Of a stretch of 64,000 bases of DNA, positions 49,309 to 58,501 are shown one piece after another (the first letter of the stretch is position 1; each line of letters begins with the position of its first letter). The stretch is from NCBI RefSeq assembly GCF_900105965.1, contig NZ_FNTV01000001.1, positions 620,001 to 684,000 on the forward strand, written 5' to 3'. This stretch comes from Arthrobacter alpinus. Its GTDB lineage: Bacteria > Actinomycetota > Actinomycetes > Actinomycetales > Micrococcaceae. The notes beneath the pieces were generated by a model. That model did no database searches. It was not told where the DNA came from and saw nothing but the letters and a program-made list of their open reading frames with translations. A program made the position numbers and the translations under genes.

Positions 49309-50217
49309 ATGCAGACTTTTCTCCCATACCCCGACTTTCAGCAGAGTGCCGCCGCCTTGGACACGACAAGGCTAGGAAAACAGCGTGTTGAAGCGCTGCA
49401 AATTCTCCGTACGTTGGTGATTCCGGGATACGGCCGGCAGTCGCACCCCGCCGTTCGTATGTGGATGGGACATGTTCCCGCTCTCACCATGTACGCCCTG
49501 GCCATGGCGGACGAATGGATCGCCCGCGGCCACCCGGATAACACCCGAGAGAGCATCAAGGAGTTCGCCCCGCAGGCCGCCCACCCCGACTATGCGGACA
49601 AGATCCCCATGCCACCGTGGTTGGGTGACCCTGATTTTCACGCAAGTCACCGTTCCAGGCTGATTCAGAAGGACCCGCGCTTCTATGACGCGCTTTTTTC
49701 TGACACCCCAACGGATTTGGAATTGCTCTGGCCCGAGCCGCGCCGGGAGATGATTCCCGAGGACCCTTACGACGACTTCGTGTGGGTTCTGCGAGCCCCG
49801 TTAGGTGACGTCGACCCGGAAAAGATCGACAAGGTCGGAATGCCGGTCGGGGGCAAGGCCAAGTCTGTGAATGACGAGCACGACGGCGACGAAGTCACCG
49901 TAGCCGACAAAAAGGGGCCACGTTTTGGGGCCAAAGATGTCCGCAAGGCGCCAGCGCCGAAGGCGAAGAAGCCCACGCGTAACCGCAAACGACAGGATGA
50001 GGCCTTCAGGACATTACCCGGTAACACCACGGTGCTGATCCCGTTGGAAGATGGTGCCAGGTTTGTGTTGGGCAAGCTCCAGGGGCGGCCGATCACGCTC
50101 GAAGACGGCCGTTTTGGCCGCACCTTCGAAGCCCAGGAGATCATTGACCGCGCGGACTTCGACAATCCGGCACTCTTGCAGGATCCGCGGGTGTTCTTCC
50201 CGATCCCCGGCCAGTAG
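49309..50217 (+). CDS. MSMEG_6728-family protein with pyrimidine-dimer glycosylase domain
   Basis: A 302-residue protein. Residues 1-130 (MQTFLPYPDFQQSAAALDTTRLGKQRVEALQILRTL, HPAVRMWMGHVPAL) match the Pyr_excise/T4 endonuclease V-like domain of the MSMEG_6728 family. Residues 165-230 are a Lys/Pro/Ala-rich linker (KAPAPKAKKPTRNRKR) and the C-terminal 75 residues form a separate unrecognised domain. Family members may be DNA lesion glycosylases; activity is inferred. ATG 49309 begins the conserved part. Confidence 0.82.
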   Translation: MQTFLPYPDFQQSAAALDTTRLGKQRVEALQILRTLVIPGYGRQSHPAVRMWMGHVPALTMYALAMADEWIARGHPDNTRESIKEFAPQAAHPDYADKIPMPPWLGDPDFHASHRSRLIQKDPRFYDALFSDTPTDLELLWPEPRREMIPEDPYDDFVWVLRAPLGDVDPEKIDKVGMPVGGKAKSVNDEHDGDEVTVADKKGPRFGAKDVRKAPAPKAKKPTRNRKRQDEAFRTLPGNTTVLIPLEDGARFVLGKLQGRPITLEDGRFGRTFEAQEIIDRADFDNPALLQDPRVFFPIPGQ

Positions 50218-50766
50218 CAGCCCGGATTCCGGGCTGCTGCTTGTGCGGTTTGCTTGGGGTGCTAGCGACTGACAGGGATTGGTCCGGCGTCGGGCGCGGC
50301 CTGAAACAATTTTGCTGCCGGGGACTAACTGCGCAGCCTTGTCCAGATCGGCTCCGATGACCACGCCGATGACGGGGCACAACAACCCGGGAAGCATTCT
50401 TCATCCCGCCCCTGCGCCCATGCCTGCCACCAGGGCGGCGACCTTTAGCTTGGCGTTCGCTCCCTGGTCCGCAGGTACGGACAATCTTTCGTTGGTCAAC
50501 GAGTGCTGCCCGCATCCTCGGCACCAGTCCTGGCCGGACAGAACGGCGGCTAAGCATGCTGCTGCCCAAAAAGGGGAGCCGGTCATGCTGAGGGGGCGGA
50601 GTCTGTGAATTGCTCCCCGAAAGTAAGGAAATGAATTAGTCAGTCCAACTTTCGGGGAGCAGTTCAAACGCGCAGGCCAGAGCCACTTTTTGCGCCCCGG
50701 CCGGTGTGTGGGTTCAAAACATCGTTGACTCTGGTGGTGGCCGCGGAGTTCGCAGGGCATTTGATA
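50218..50766. other. Gene-free stretch with long inverted repeat
   Basis: No supported gene. A perfect GCTCCCCGAAAGT (50612-50624)/ACTTTCGGGGAGC (50648-50660) repeat with a 23-nt loop lies in it, with no U-tract. A 109-codon + frame at 50279 has no ribosome binding site or recognisable product. Confidence 0.5.
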
Positions 50767-51061
50767 TGTCGGGACATAGTTGACGGTGAGAATTGCTGCT
50801 TTACGTGGCGTCTGTCTGCCGGTGCCTGGGCTTTGGCTTAGCCGGCTCTACCTTCCGGGTGCCAGACTACGCCGTGTGGTGCGGGCGCGGCCACACCGAG
50901 TGCTTGTCATGGCCCATATATCCCGGCGATGGAAACTATGACCCGTACTTGTTTTGGTGCTGAAACCAGGGGAAAAGCCTGAGAAAAAACTAAAGCCCCC
51001 TCCCGAAGGAGAGAGCTTTTGTCAACGATGTCCCGCTACATCTGTCAACGATGTCGCGACA
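50767..51061. mobile_element. IS481-type element relic or non-autonomous element (terminal repeats only)
   Basis: Left end TGTCGGGACATAGTTGAC (50767-50784) is inverted relative to GTCAACGATGTCGCGACA (51044-51061): 16 of 18 positions pair. A third copy GTCAACGATGTCCCG is at 51021-51035. The sequence resembles IS481-family ends. The 220-bp interior has no transposase. A terminator-like AAAGC-CTCC-CGAA-GGAG-GCTTT stem is at 50992-51020. It ends 11 bp from tRNA-Arg. Confidence 0.55.
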
Positions 51062-51071
51062 CATCACATTG

Positions 51072-51144
51072 TGCCCCGGGCGGGAATTGAACCCACGACC
51101 AAGAGATTAGAAGGCTCCTGCTCTATCCGCTGAGCTACCGAGGC
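51072..51144 (-). tRNA. tRNA-Arg (anticodon TCT)
   Basis: Acceptor GCCTCGG pairs with CCGGGGC (one G-U), D-arm TAGCTCAGCGGATAGAGC, anticodon loop CTTCTAA (TCT), T-arm GTGGGTTCAATTCCCGC, discriminator A at 51072. CCA is not encoded. The mobile-element relic sits directly downstream of the tRNA. Confidence 0.96.
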
Positions 51145-51328
51145 GTGGCCCTAAATACTGGCCTCATCTAAATTATCAGGTTAATTCCACGAACTCTTCC
51201 TCCACAGGCACAGCCGCCTGCTAACCCGTCCACAATTCCCAGTTTGCCACTGGTTCGAGCAACTTCGAAGGCGTTTGCTGGAAGCCAGGGAACACCGCCG
51301 CAGCTGCGGCCCAGAGAAAGGCAATGCA

Positions 51329-51958
51329 ATGGTCAACACCGTCACCATCAGGGGATTTGCTACTACCGGGATAGAGTTGCGGACCACCGCCAACGGCCTT
51401 GTTGTGGGCGATTTCCGCATGGGGTCCAATGAGCGCCGCCCGGATCCTGTCACCAATGTATGGGCAGATGGACCCACAAACTGGTTCCGCGTCAATGTTT
51501 TCCGGGCGCTGGCCCAAAACGCGGCGTCAAGCATTCACAAGGGAGACCGCATCATTGTGGTGGGCAAGCTCAAGATCAGCACGTACTTGCGGAAGGACGG
51601 GGCCACCGGCACCAACGTGGACATCGAAGCTGAAACCATCGGGCCCGATCTCCAGTTTGGCACCGCTCACTACATCCGTGTTGCCAGTGCCCATCCTGCT
51701 GGCAGGGACTCGTCAAGGAGCGACGCCGATCCCGCCAACGTCCCGCCACTGAATTCTGGTGGTGAGGGCGAGGCAGGGTCCTTCCATGACGACCCATCCG
51801 GTGGGGACGCAGAGAACCACGACGCCGGTGACCTGAGTACAGTCCCGGAACATGCTGAGGATCCAGTGGACCTTGCCGAAGCCCAGGAATTAGTTGGAGA
51901 AGGCGAAACACTGAACAGGGCCACGGGCGAGCTAATCCCAGAAGACGTGCCCTTCTAG
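51329..51958 (+). CDS. ssb: Single-stranded DNA-binding protein (paralogue)
   Basis: A 209-residue SSB. The OB fold occupies residues 1-110 (MVNTVTIRGFATTGIELRTTANGLVVGDFRMGSNER, NWFRVNVFRALAQNAASSIHKGDRIIVVGKLKI). The long acidic tail ends in EDVPF, the partner-binding tip equivalent to DDIPF. The OB part is less like the main replication SSB (usually beside rpsF/rplI), so this is probably a second copy for recombination or repair. ATG 51329 is eight bases after AGAAAGG. Confidence 0.9.
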   Translation: MVNTVTIRGFATTGIELRTTANGLVVGDFRMGSNERRPDPVTNVWADGPTNWFRVNVFRALAQNAASSIHKGDRIIVVGKLKISTYLRKDGATGTNVDIEAETIGPDLQFGTAHYIRVASAHPAGRDSSRSDADPANVPPLNSGGEGEAGSFHDDPSGGDAENHDAGDLSTVPEHAEDPVDLAEAQELVGEGETLNRATGELIPEDVPF

Positions 51959-52002
51959 GAGTAGTGGGCAAGTGGCCTGCCGCGTCATGGCAGAATGGCG
52001 GG

Positions 52003-52527
52003 GTGACTTCGGAAAAGATGACATCCCGCCGCCAGCCAACCCAAACCCGCTCGAATTTTCGTGCAATAGGCATGGCTGCCCTGTTGGCTGCAGCAACGGT
52101 TCTAGGAGGCTGCTCCTTATTGCCGTCAGCTTCGGAAGATGCCACATCCGCCGCGGATTCAGCGACAACCCCCGCCTCGGCTGCAGCGCAGGAAGGCGCG
52201 GTTTCAGCTACCCAGGCTCCGGAAGTCAAGACACCAGCGCAAGACCTTCAAGAAAAGGTCAAAGCTTCACTGACAACGTTGGCCGCCAGCGCAAAATCGC
52301 CCAACCGCGAGCAAATGATGCAGGCCATGGTTAAAGCCGGGGCCGTTCAAGAAAAAGTGGAAATATCCGTTGACATCACACCCACCGGACTCGCCGTAGA
52401 CGCCATAGAGACAGCAACTTTGGTCGACAAGGAATGCGTAGTCGGACAGGTTCGGGCTGGATCGGTGGCCGTCACAATTCTCCCCGTCCTAGCCTCCGGG
52501 CGTTGCTTTGTAGGAGATGCTCACTAG
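52003..52527 (+). CDS. Putative lipoprotein (DUF6993-like)
   Basis: A 174-residue secreted lipoprotein: basic start, hydrophobic segment and lipobox LGGCS (about residue 37), then an Ala/Ser/Thr-rich linker and a C-terminal domain with two Cys (DKECVVGQVRAG and ASGRCFVGD) that could form a disulfide. GTG 52003 or ATG 52018 may start it. Function is unknown; it sits 45 bp after ssb and 85 bp before ettA in the same direction. Confidence 0.75.
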   Translation: MTSEKMTSRRQPTQTRSNFRAIGMAALLAAATVLGGCSLLPSASEDATSAADSATTPASAAAQEGAVSATQAPEVKTPAQDLQEKVKASLTTLAASAKSPNREQMMQAMVKAGAVQEKVEISVDITPTGLAVDAIETATLVDKECVVGQVRAGSVAVTILPVLASGRCFVGDAH

Positions 52528-52612
52528 CCTTCTGCAACGTGCGGCTACAGTGTTCCTCACTTTCATGGTCGCGAATGTGAGATATATGCCTGTACCCACT
52601 AACCTTGGGGGT

Positions 52613-54295
52613 ATGGCGGAATTTATTTATACAATGTCCAATGCCCGCAAGGCTGTTGGCGAAAAACTCATTCTCGACAACGTAAGCATGTCTTTCTACC
52701 CGGGTGCCAAGATTGGTGTCGTAGGACCCAATGGTGCTGGTAAGTCCACCATCTTGAAGATCATGGCTGGCTTGGACACCCCCTCCAACGGTGATGCTCG
52801 CTTGAGCCCCGGCTACACAGTGGGCATTTTGCTCCAGGAGCCGCCGCTGAACGAGGAAAAGACTGTTCTTGGCAACGTCCAAGAAGGCGTTGGCGAGATC
52901 TACGCAAAGATCACCCGTTACAACGAGATCTCCGAGGAAATGTCCAGCCCTGACGCTGACTTTGACTCGCTTCTGGAAGAAATGGGCAAGTTGCAGGAAG
53001 CCATTGATGCCGCCGATGCTTGGGACATCGACTCCCAGCTGGAGCAGGCCATGGATGCACTCCAGTGCCCGCCGGGAGACTCAGACGTCACAGTCCTCTC
53101 CGGTGGTGAGCGACGTCGCGTGGCCCTGTGCAAGCTCCTGCTGCAGAAGCCGGACCTGTTGCTCCTCGATGAGCCCACTAACCACTTGGACGCCGAGTCC
53201 GTCAACTGGTTGGAACAGCACCTCAAGAGCTACGCCGGTGCCGTTCTCGCCGTGACCCACGATAGGTACTTCCTTGACCACGTGGCTGAATGGATCGCTG
53301 AAGTAGACCGCGGTCACCTGTACCCGTACGAGGGCAACTACTCCACTTACCTGGAGAAGAAGCGCGCTCGTCTGGAAGTTCAGGGCAAGAAGGATGCCAA
53401 GCAGGCCAAGCGCCTCACCGAAGAACTCGAGTGGGTACGCTCCAACGCCAAGGGCCGCCAGACCAAGTCCAAGGCTCGTTTGGCCCGCTACGAGGAAATG
53501 GCTGCCGAAGCCGACCGTACGCGCAAGCTCGACTTCGAAGAAATTCAGATCCCGCCGGGCCCGCGCCTGGGTGGCATCGTCTTGGAAGCCGAGAACCTCA
53601 AAAAGGGCTACGGCGATCGCGTACTGATCGACGGCCTGACCTTCACCCTGCCCCGCAACGGCATTGTTGGCGTCATCGGCCCGAACGGTGTTGGTAAGTC
53701 CACGCTCTTCAAGACCATTGTTGGCCTTGAAGAGCTCGACGGCGGAAACCTCAAGGTTGGCGATTCGGTCAAGATTTCCTACGCTGACCAGAGCCGCGGC
53801 GGCATCGACCCGGACAAGACTTTGTGGGAAGTTGTTTCCGACGGTCTGGACTTCATCCAGGTCGGCCAGGTTGAAATGCCTTCACGCGCCTATGTTGCGG
53901 CCTTCGGTTTCAAGGGTCCGGACCAGCAGAAGAAGGCTGGTGTGCTCTCCGGTGGTGAGCGCAACCGCCTGAACCTGGCGCTGACCCTGAAGCAGGGTGG
54001 AAACCTGTTGCTTTTGGATGAGCCCACTAACGACCTTGACGTGGAAACCCTCAGCAGCCTGGAAAATGCGCTGCTGGAATTCCCCGGCTGTGCCGTGGTG
54101 GTATCTCACGATCGCTGGTTCCTGGACCGAGTGGCCACCCACATCCTCGCTTACGAAGGCACCGATGAGAACCCTGCCAACTGGCACTGGTTCGAGGGCA
54201 ACTTCGATTCCTACGAGGAAAACAAGGTTGAGCGCTTGGGCGCCGATGCGGCCCGTCCGCACCGTGTTACCCACCGCCGCCTGACCCGCGACTAA
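52613..54295 (+). CDS. ettA: Energy-dependent translational throttle protein EttA (ABC-F)
   Basis: A 560-residue ABC-F protein with two ATPase domains that binds the ribosomal E site and adjusts the first elongation steps to ATP/ADP levels. Walker A motifs GPNGAGKST (residues 38-46) and GPNGVGKST (about 357-365), signatures LSGGERRR and LSGGERNR, and Walker B LLLLDEPTNHLD and LLLLDEPTNDLD are intact. The linker (TKSKARLARYEEMAAEA) and the EttA-type arm between the first Walker motifs are present. Length and the MAEFIYTM start match EttA. ATG 52613. Confidence 0.96.
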   Translation: MAEFIYTMSNARKAVGEKLILDNVSMSFYPGAKIGVVGPNGAGKSTILKIMAGLDTPSNGDARLSPGYTVGILLQEPPLNEEKTVLGNVQEGVGEIYAKITRYNEISEEMSSPDADFDSLLEEMGKLQEAIDAADAWDIDSQLEQAMDALQCPPGDSDVTVLSGGERRRVALCKLLLQKPDLLLLDEPTNHLDAESVNWLEQHLKSYAGAVLAVTHDRYFLDHVAEWIAEVDRGHLYPYEGNYSTYLEKKRARLEVQGKKDAKQAKRLTEELEWVRSNAKGRQTKSKARLARYEEMAAEADRTRKLDFEEIQIPPGPRLGGIVLEAENLKKGYGDRVLIDGLTFTLPRNGIVGVIGPNGVGKSTLFKTIVGLEELDGGNLKVGDSVKISYADQSRGGIDPDKTLWEVVSDGLDFIQVGQVEMPSRAYVAAFGFKGPDQQKKAGVLSGGERNRLNLALTLKQGGNLLLLDEPTNDLDVETLSSLENALLEFPGCAVVVSHDRWFLDRVATHILAYEGTDENPANWHWFEGNFDSYEENKVERLGADAARPHRVTHRRLTRD

Positions 54296-54318
54296 CATCT
54301 CGGGCACGTAGGACCAAC

Positions 54319-54356
54319 AAGAATGGCCGGTCTCCTCACGGAGACCGGCCATTCTT
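54319..54356. terminator. Strong hairpin after ettA
   Basis: Perfect 17-bp arms (54319-54335 and 54340-54356) with a 4-nt loop, starting 23 bp after the ettA stop and followed by GTGCC on +. On the minus strand the arm is followed by GTTGG. It is bidirectional in form but has no downstream minus gene. Confidence 0.8.
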
Positions 54357-54482
54357 GTGCCTGCGGTTGCAAGTGGTCAGAGTTTCGGTCGTGACCATTG
54401 GTTCCACGACGAAGACATGGTGATTCTCCGATAGTTGAACGAAGCCCGGTCTTTTTCGCGATAAGGCACTTATGCTGGGGAA

Positions 54483-56231
54483 ATGTCAGAGACAAAAGCC
54501 AAGCCAAAGGTCCATCGCTGGGTATTCTGGCCAGCGGCCTCGATAGTCCTCGTTTTCGCATCGTTTGCCATGCTCGCGCCGGAAACCGCTGAGGCGTTGT
54601 TCTCCGGAGTCCAGGGCACCATCGTCGGCTACTTCAACTGGTACTACGTGCTACTGGCCACAGCCCTGGTGATCTTTTGCTTGTGGCTCGGCTTCGGCAA
54701 GTTCGGCGACATCAAGCTGGGCAAGGACGACGACGTACCCGAGTTCTCGCTCGGATCGTGGTTTTCCCTGCTCTTCGCCGCCGGCATGGGGATCGGCCTG
54801 GTGTTCTACGGCGTCAGTGAGCCCCTGAGTCACTATGCCTCGCCCAAGCCTGGCACCACCGGCAGCCCTGGCGATCTCGCCCAACATGCCCTCTCGCAGA
54901 CGTTCCTGCATTGGGGCGTTCATGCCTGGTCGATTTACGTGGTCATCGGCCTGGCCCTGGCCTACGCCATCCATCGACGCGGCCGGCCGGTATCGATCCG
55001 GTGGACGCTTGAACCCCTGCTCGGGCGGAGGGTGCGCGGCGGACTGGGCAACCTGATCGACGTCATTGCCCTTGTTGGCACCATCTTCGGGGTGGCCACC
55101 TCGCTGGGGCTCGGCGTCCTGCAAATCAGCGCTGGACTGGAGAGCGCCGGGCTGATCTCCTCCTCAATTTTCGTTGACCTGGTCATCATCGCGGTCATCA
55201 CCTGCTTCGTGTTGTTCTCCGTGCTTTCTGGTGTGGGCAAGGGCATGAAGTGGCTCTCCAACACCAACCTCATCCTGGCCGGCATCTTCGTGGTCTTCCT
55301 GCTGATAGTGGGCCCCACCCAGTTCCTGTTGCGCAACTTTGTGCAATCCACCGGCAACTACCTTCAAAATTTCCTTGGCATGGCCTTCAACGTCAGCGCC
55401 TTCTCCGGGGCAGAGGGCGAAGCCTGGCAGTCAACATGGACTACGTTCTATTGGGGCTGGTGGATCTCTTGGGCCCCGTTCGTGGGCATCTTCATTGCCC
55501 GGATTTCCAAGGGCCGCACCGTGCGCCAATTCGTGGCCGGGGTCATCTTGGTGCCCACACTGGTCACACTCCTGTGGTTCAGCGTGCTGGGCGGCACCGC
55601 GCTGTACTCCGAACTCTCCGGCAAAGGCGGGCTGGTGGGCGCGGATGGAACGGTTGACACCTCCGGCGCCCTGTTTGCGATGCTGGACCAGGTTCCCGCC
55701 GGTGGCGTGCTCACCATCGGGGCCATCTTGATGATCGTGATCTTCTTCGTGACCTCCGCCGACTCGGGCGCGCTGGTGATGGGCATGATCGCCAGCGGGG
55801 GAGACGTGGAGCCAAAGAACTGGATCCGCATATTCTTCACCTTGGTCACGTCACTGCTGGCCAGCGCGCTGCTGCTGTCCGGCGGATTGGAGGCCCTGAA
55901 AACCGCGGCGATCATCATCGCATTGCCCTTCAGCGTGGTGCTTATCCTGATTTGCTGGTCCACCTACCGGGCGTTCTCCCGTGAGTCCCGCGCCTACGAC
56001 AAGGCCAAGCGCCTGGCGTTCGTTGACCACATCGGGGATTTCTACGGCCTTGAGGTTGAGGCCCCGAACCAGGATTCCCCGCTTCTGAATCTGCGTGCGC
56101 TCACCACCCTGCTGCGCGGGCGGCTTCCGGCGGACAAACGCTCGCACATTGACCCTTTCGGCCATCATCCTCGGGACCGTGAGAGCGAGGATTCATCCTC
56201 CGCTGATGAGCCCGCAAAACCCGAGTCATAA
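54483..56231 (+). CDS. BCCT-family betaine/choline/carnitine transporter
   Basis: A 582-residue 12-TM sodium- or proton-coupled transporter. WFSLLFAAGMGIGLVFYGVSEPLSH (with the conserved GMGIG), LHWGVHAWSIYVVIGLALAY, and the BCCT signature YWGWWISWAPFVGIFIARISKGRTVRQF are diagnostic. It may import glycine betaine or choline for osmoprotection; the hydrophilic C-terminal tail (about 60 residues) may sense osmolarity. ATG 54483 has no strong ribosome binding site. Substrate not decided. Confidence 0.92.
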   Translation: MSETKAKPKVHRWVFWPAASIVLVFASFAMLAPETAEALFSGVQGTIVGYFNWYYVLLATALVIFCLWLGFGKFGDIKLGKDDDVPEFSLGSWFSLLFAAGMGIGLVFYGVSEPLSHYASPKPGTTGSPGDLAQHALSQTFLHWGVHAWSIYVVIGLALAYAIHRRGRPVSIRWTLEPLLGRRVRGGLGNLIDVIALVGTIFGVATSLGLGVLQISAGLESAGLISSSIFVDLVIIAVITCFVLFSVLSGVGKGMKWLSNTNLILAGIFVVFLLIVGPTQFLLRNFVQSTGNYLQNFLGMAFNVSAFSGAEGEAWQSTWTTFYWGWWISWAPFVGIFIARISKGRTVRQFVAGVILVPTLVTLLWFSVLGGTALYSELSGKGGLVGADGTVDTSGALFAMLDQVPAGGVLTIGAILMIVIFFVTSADSGALVMGMIASGGDVEPKNWIRIFFTLVTSLLASALLLSGGLEALKTAAIIIALPFSVVLILICWSTYRAFSRESRAYDKAKRLAFVDHIGDFYGLEVEAPNQDSPLLNLRALTTLLRGRLPADKRSHIDPFGHHPRDRESEDSSSADEPAKPES

Positions 56232-56253
56232 CCTCGCTTCCCTTTTGAGCGAG

Positions 56254-57159
56254 TTAGTCTGTTTCAACGCCTTCGGGAACACGGATCATGCCTTCCTGGG
56301 CAACCGTGGCGACCAGCTCGCCGTCGCGGTTGAAGAAGCGGCCAAGGTTGAGTCCGCGAGCCTCTGACGCACTGGGCGAGGCTGCCACATAGAGCAGCCA
56401 GTCGTCCACCTTAAGCGGGCGGTGCCACCACATGGCATGGTCAAGGCTGGCCACACTGATCCCGGGAGTTGACCAGCTGATGCCGTGGCGCCGCAAGGAC
56501 GGCTCCAGCAGTGTGTAATCACTGGCATAGGCAAGCGCTGCGCGGTGCAGGTTTTGATCGGCTGGCATGGGGCCAAGCGTCTTCAGCCACACGGCCTGGT
56601 GCGCAACATGCTCGCCCTTGACGTCAAAGTAGATGTTGGCGCCTACATGCCGGATATCGAACGGGCGGTCGTACGCCCACGCCTGCGCCACGGGGTGGTC
56701 TATCCCACCCAGCAAATCGGCCGATGTGGGAAGTGTCTCCGGGGCCGGGATGCCCTCCGGCATGGTGTCCTGATGCTCAATGCCGCTATCGGGTCGTTGG
56801 AAAGAGGCGATCATCGACAGGATCGGCACGGACCCTTGATAGGCGTGCGTGCGCCGGGCGGAGAAGGACCGCCCGTCGCGCAACCGCTGAACTCCAAAAG
56901 TCAGAGGAGCCGCGGCGTCACCTGGGCGCAGGAAATAGCCGTGCATCGAATGAACCAGGTGATCGCTGCCAACCGTGCGGGATGCGGCAATCAGCGACTG
57001 TGCCAAAACCTGACCCCCAAAGAGCCTCGGGCGCGGGGCGTTGGCATCGCCGAGGCCCACAAAGATGTCTTCATCCGTTTGGGCTCCACCGGCATCGGAC
57101 AGTTCCAAGATGCGCAAAAGTGTTTCCATCGGATCGGTGCTCTTAGGCGTCACATTCAT
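56254..57159 (-). CDS. tesB: Acyl-CoA thioesterase II (TesB family)
   Basis: A 301-residue double-hotdog thioesterase that cleaves acyl-CoA to free acid and CoA. RPRLFGGQVLAQSLIAASRTV and HSMHGYFLRPGDAAAPLTFGVQRLRDGRSFSARRTHAYQ (conserved substrate tunnel region), and SLDHAMWWHRPLKVDDWLLY with the catalytic Asp, are TesB marks. The ATG has no clear ribosome binding site; another ATG 30 bases further in is possible. It is divergent from the next thioesterase gene. Confidence 0.92.
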   Translation of the reverse strand: MNVTPKSTDPMETLLRILELSDAGGAQTDEDIFVGLGDANAPRPRLFGGQVLAQSLIAASRTVGSDHLVHSMHGYFLRPGDAAAPLTFGVQRLRDGRSFSARRTHAYQGSVPILSMIASFQRPDSGIEHQDTMPEGIPAPETLPTSADLLGGIDHPVAQAWAYDRPFDIRHVGANIYFDVKGEHVAHQAVWLKTLGPMPADQNLHRAALAYASDYTLLEPSLRRHGISWSTPGISVASLDHAMWWHRPLKVDDWLLYVAASPSASEARGLNLGRFFNRDGELVATVAQEGMIRVPEGVETD

Positions 57160-57294
57160 AGACGTGACTCTATGTGTCGGTGGACCAAGCCACAAATAGG
57201 CGCTCCGGCAGGATTTCCCCGAATTGCGGGCACAAGGGTGTGACCTTGCAGACTTGGATTGGTGGCGCCCCTGCGGCTTTGAGATGATGAAGGC

Positions 57295-57786
57295 ATGGCA
57301 CCCGGTATTCAGATCGCACAGCAAATCCGTTTCGGAGACATTGACGCCTACGATCACGTCAACAACGTAGTTTTCCTCCAATATCTTGAGGATGCCCGCG
57401 TGCAACTCACTTACGCCGATTTACCCGGTGGGGGCACGTTCCAAGACCTTGTGGGCAAGGACTTGTTCACCTTGGTGGGGCGTCACGAAATTGAATACCT
57501 TGCGCCGATCAGCTTCCGGCCCACCCCCATTTTCGTGAACATCTGGGTCACCAACATTGGCGGCTCAAGCTTTGACTTTGGTTACACCATCACCGAAGAA
57601 GACGTTTCCGTGGTTTATGCGCAGGCGGCAACCTCCATGGTGTTGGTTTCTCGCACCACGGGCCGGCCCGTCCGCTTGACCGATACCCAACGCACCGCCC
57701 TGGAAGCGTGGTTGGGTGATCCCGTGCCGTTCAAACGCGGCGCCACGCGCACCAACACCCCAACCCTCGCCGAAGGAAACCGCTGA
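57295..57786 (+). CDS. Acyl-CoA thioesterase, 4-hydroxybenzoyl-CoA thioesterase/YbgC-like hotdog
   Basis: A 163-residue single hotdog protein: QIRFGDIDAYDHVNNVVFLQYLEDARVQLTY carries the catalytic Asp-x-x-x-H-V-N-N motif of YbgC-type thioesterases. Substrate unknown. It lies 136 bp from the divergent tesB start and overlaps the following gene by one base (TGATG), so the two are cotranscribed. Confidence 0.88.
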   Translation: MAPGIQIAQQIRFGDIDAYDHVNNVVFLQYLEDARVQLTYADLPGGGTFQDLVGKDLFTLVGRHEIEYLAPISFRPTPIFVNIWVTNIGGSSFDFGYTITEEDVSVVYAQAATSMVLVSRTTGRPVRLTDTQRTALEAWLGDPVPFKRGATRTNTPTLAEGNR

Positions 57787-58454
57787 TGTCCACCGCAACG
57801 CACACCGATGAACTGCTCCTGGACGACGCCGGAACTGTTGCCGATCTGCGCACCTTTGTCACGCGCGCGCGCACCGCTGACGACGGCGCCATCCGGCTCC
57901 AGGGGGCTGGCCGCGTCCTCGCCGCTTATGTCTGCGTCATGCGCTCGAAACTTCTGGGGGAGGGAACTCCCACGGTTCTTGGGTTGCGCACCATGGCGCT
58001 GGCAGCGCCGTCGACCATTGACATGACGGTGTCGCTGGCCTCAGTCGCGGATCGCCTGGCGCGGATGGACGACGGCGACACGCGCCTTCCGGTGCCGCCC
58101 GTGACGGTTCATGAATCCTGGGCGGGCGTTAGCGCACCGCGCAGCGCATGGGAGGAACTTGGCACTGTCTCGGCCGATGCCCTGATCGCCGTAGCAAAGG
58201 CCGGGGTTCAGGAAATCGGGCAGATCATCCCCGTGAACCCGGGCGCCCTGTTGGTCAACAACATTCGCGCCTCAGTGTGGGGACGGCCCATGGAAGGCAT
58301 GCCGGGCGAGGTGCCCGGCGGTGCTGCGTTTGCTGCGTATGCGCTTGGCTTTGTTGCGCCCGGCGAAAGCGCCACGATCTTCGGCTCTCACAAGTGGCTG
58401 CGCGTCAGCTCCGCGCGTGGCCACATCCTGGTCCGCCCGAAGTCTGTCCTGTAG
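57786..58454 (+). CDS. Conserved hypothetical protein, cotranscribed with the hotdog thioesterase
   Basis: A 222-residue soluble protein that I do not recognise by name. Family-like segments: ADDGAIRLQGAGRVLAAYVCVMRSKLLGEGTPTVLGLRTMAL and PVTVHESWAGVSAPRSAWEELG. It has no signal peptide or TM segment. It starts on the last base of the thioesterase stop (TGATG). I infer a linked function. Confidence 0.75.
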   Translation: MSTATHTDELLLDDAGTVADLRTFVTRARTADDGAIRLQGAGRVLAAYVCVMRSKLLGEGTPTVLGLRTMALAAPSTIDMTVSLASVADRLARMDDGDTRLPVPPVTVHESWAGVSAPRSAWEELGTVSADALIAVAKAGVQEIGQIIPVNPGALLVNNIRASVWGRPMEGMPGEVPGGAAFAAYALGFVAPGESATIFGSHKWLRVSSARGHILVRPKSVL

Positions 58455-58501
58455 TCCGTGCGCCGGTGATCAGGATACGCCTGACCACCGGACTGGGCAT
58501 C

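Noticed and set aside
50279..50608. A 109-codon + frame after the MSMEG_6728 gene
   Set aside because: No ribosome binding site, low-information composition and no domain.
51021..51061. Repeated GTCAACGATGTC units considered as a CRISPR-like or tandem array
   Set aside because: Only two units with spacing of 23 bp, and inverted partner 250 bp away; fits IS termini rather than an array.
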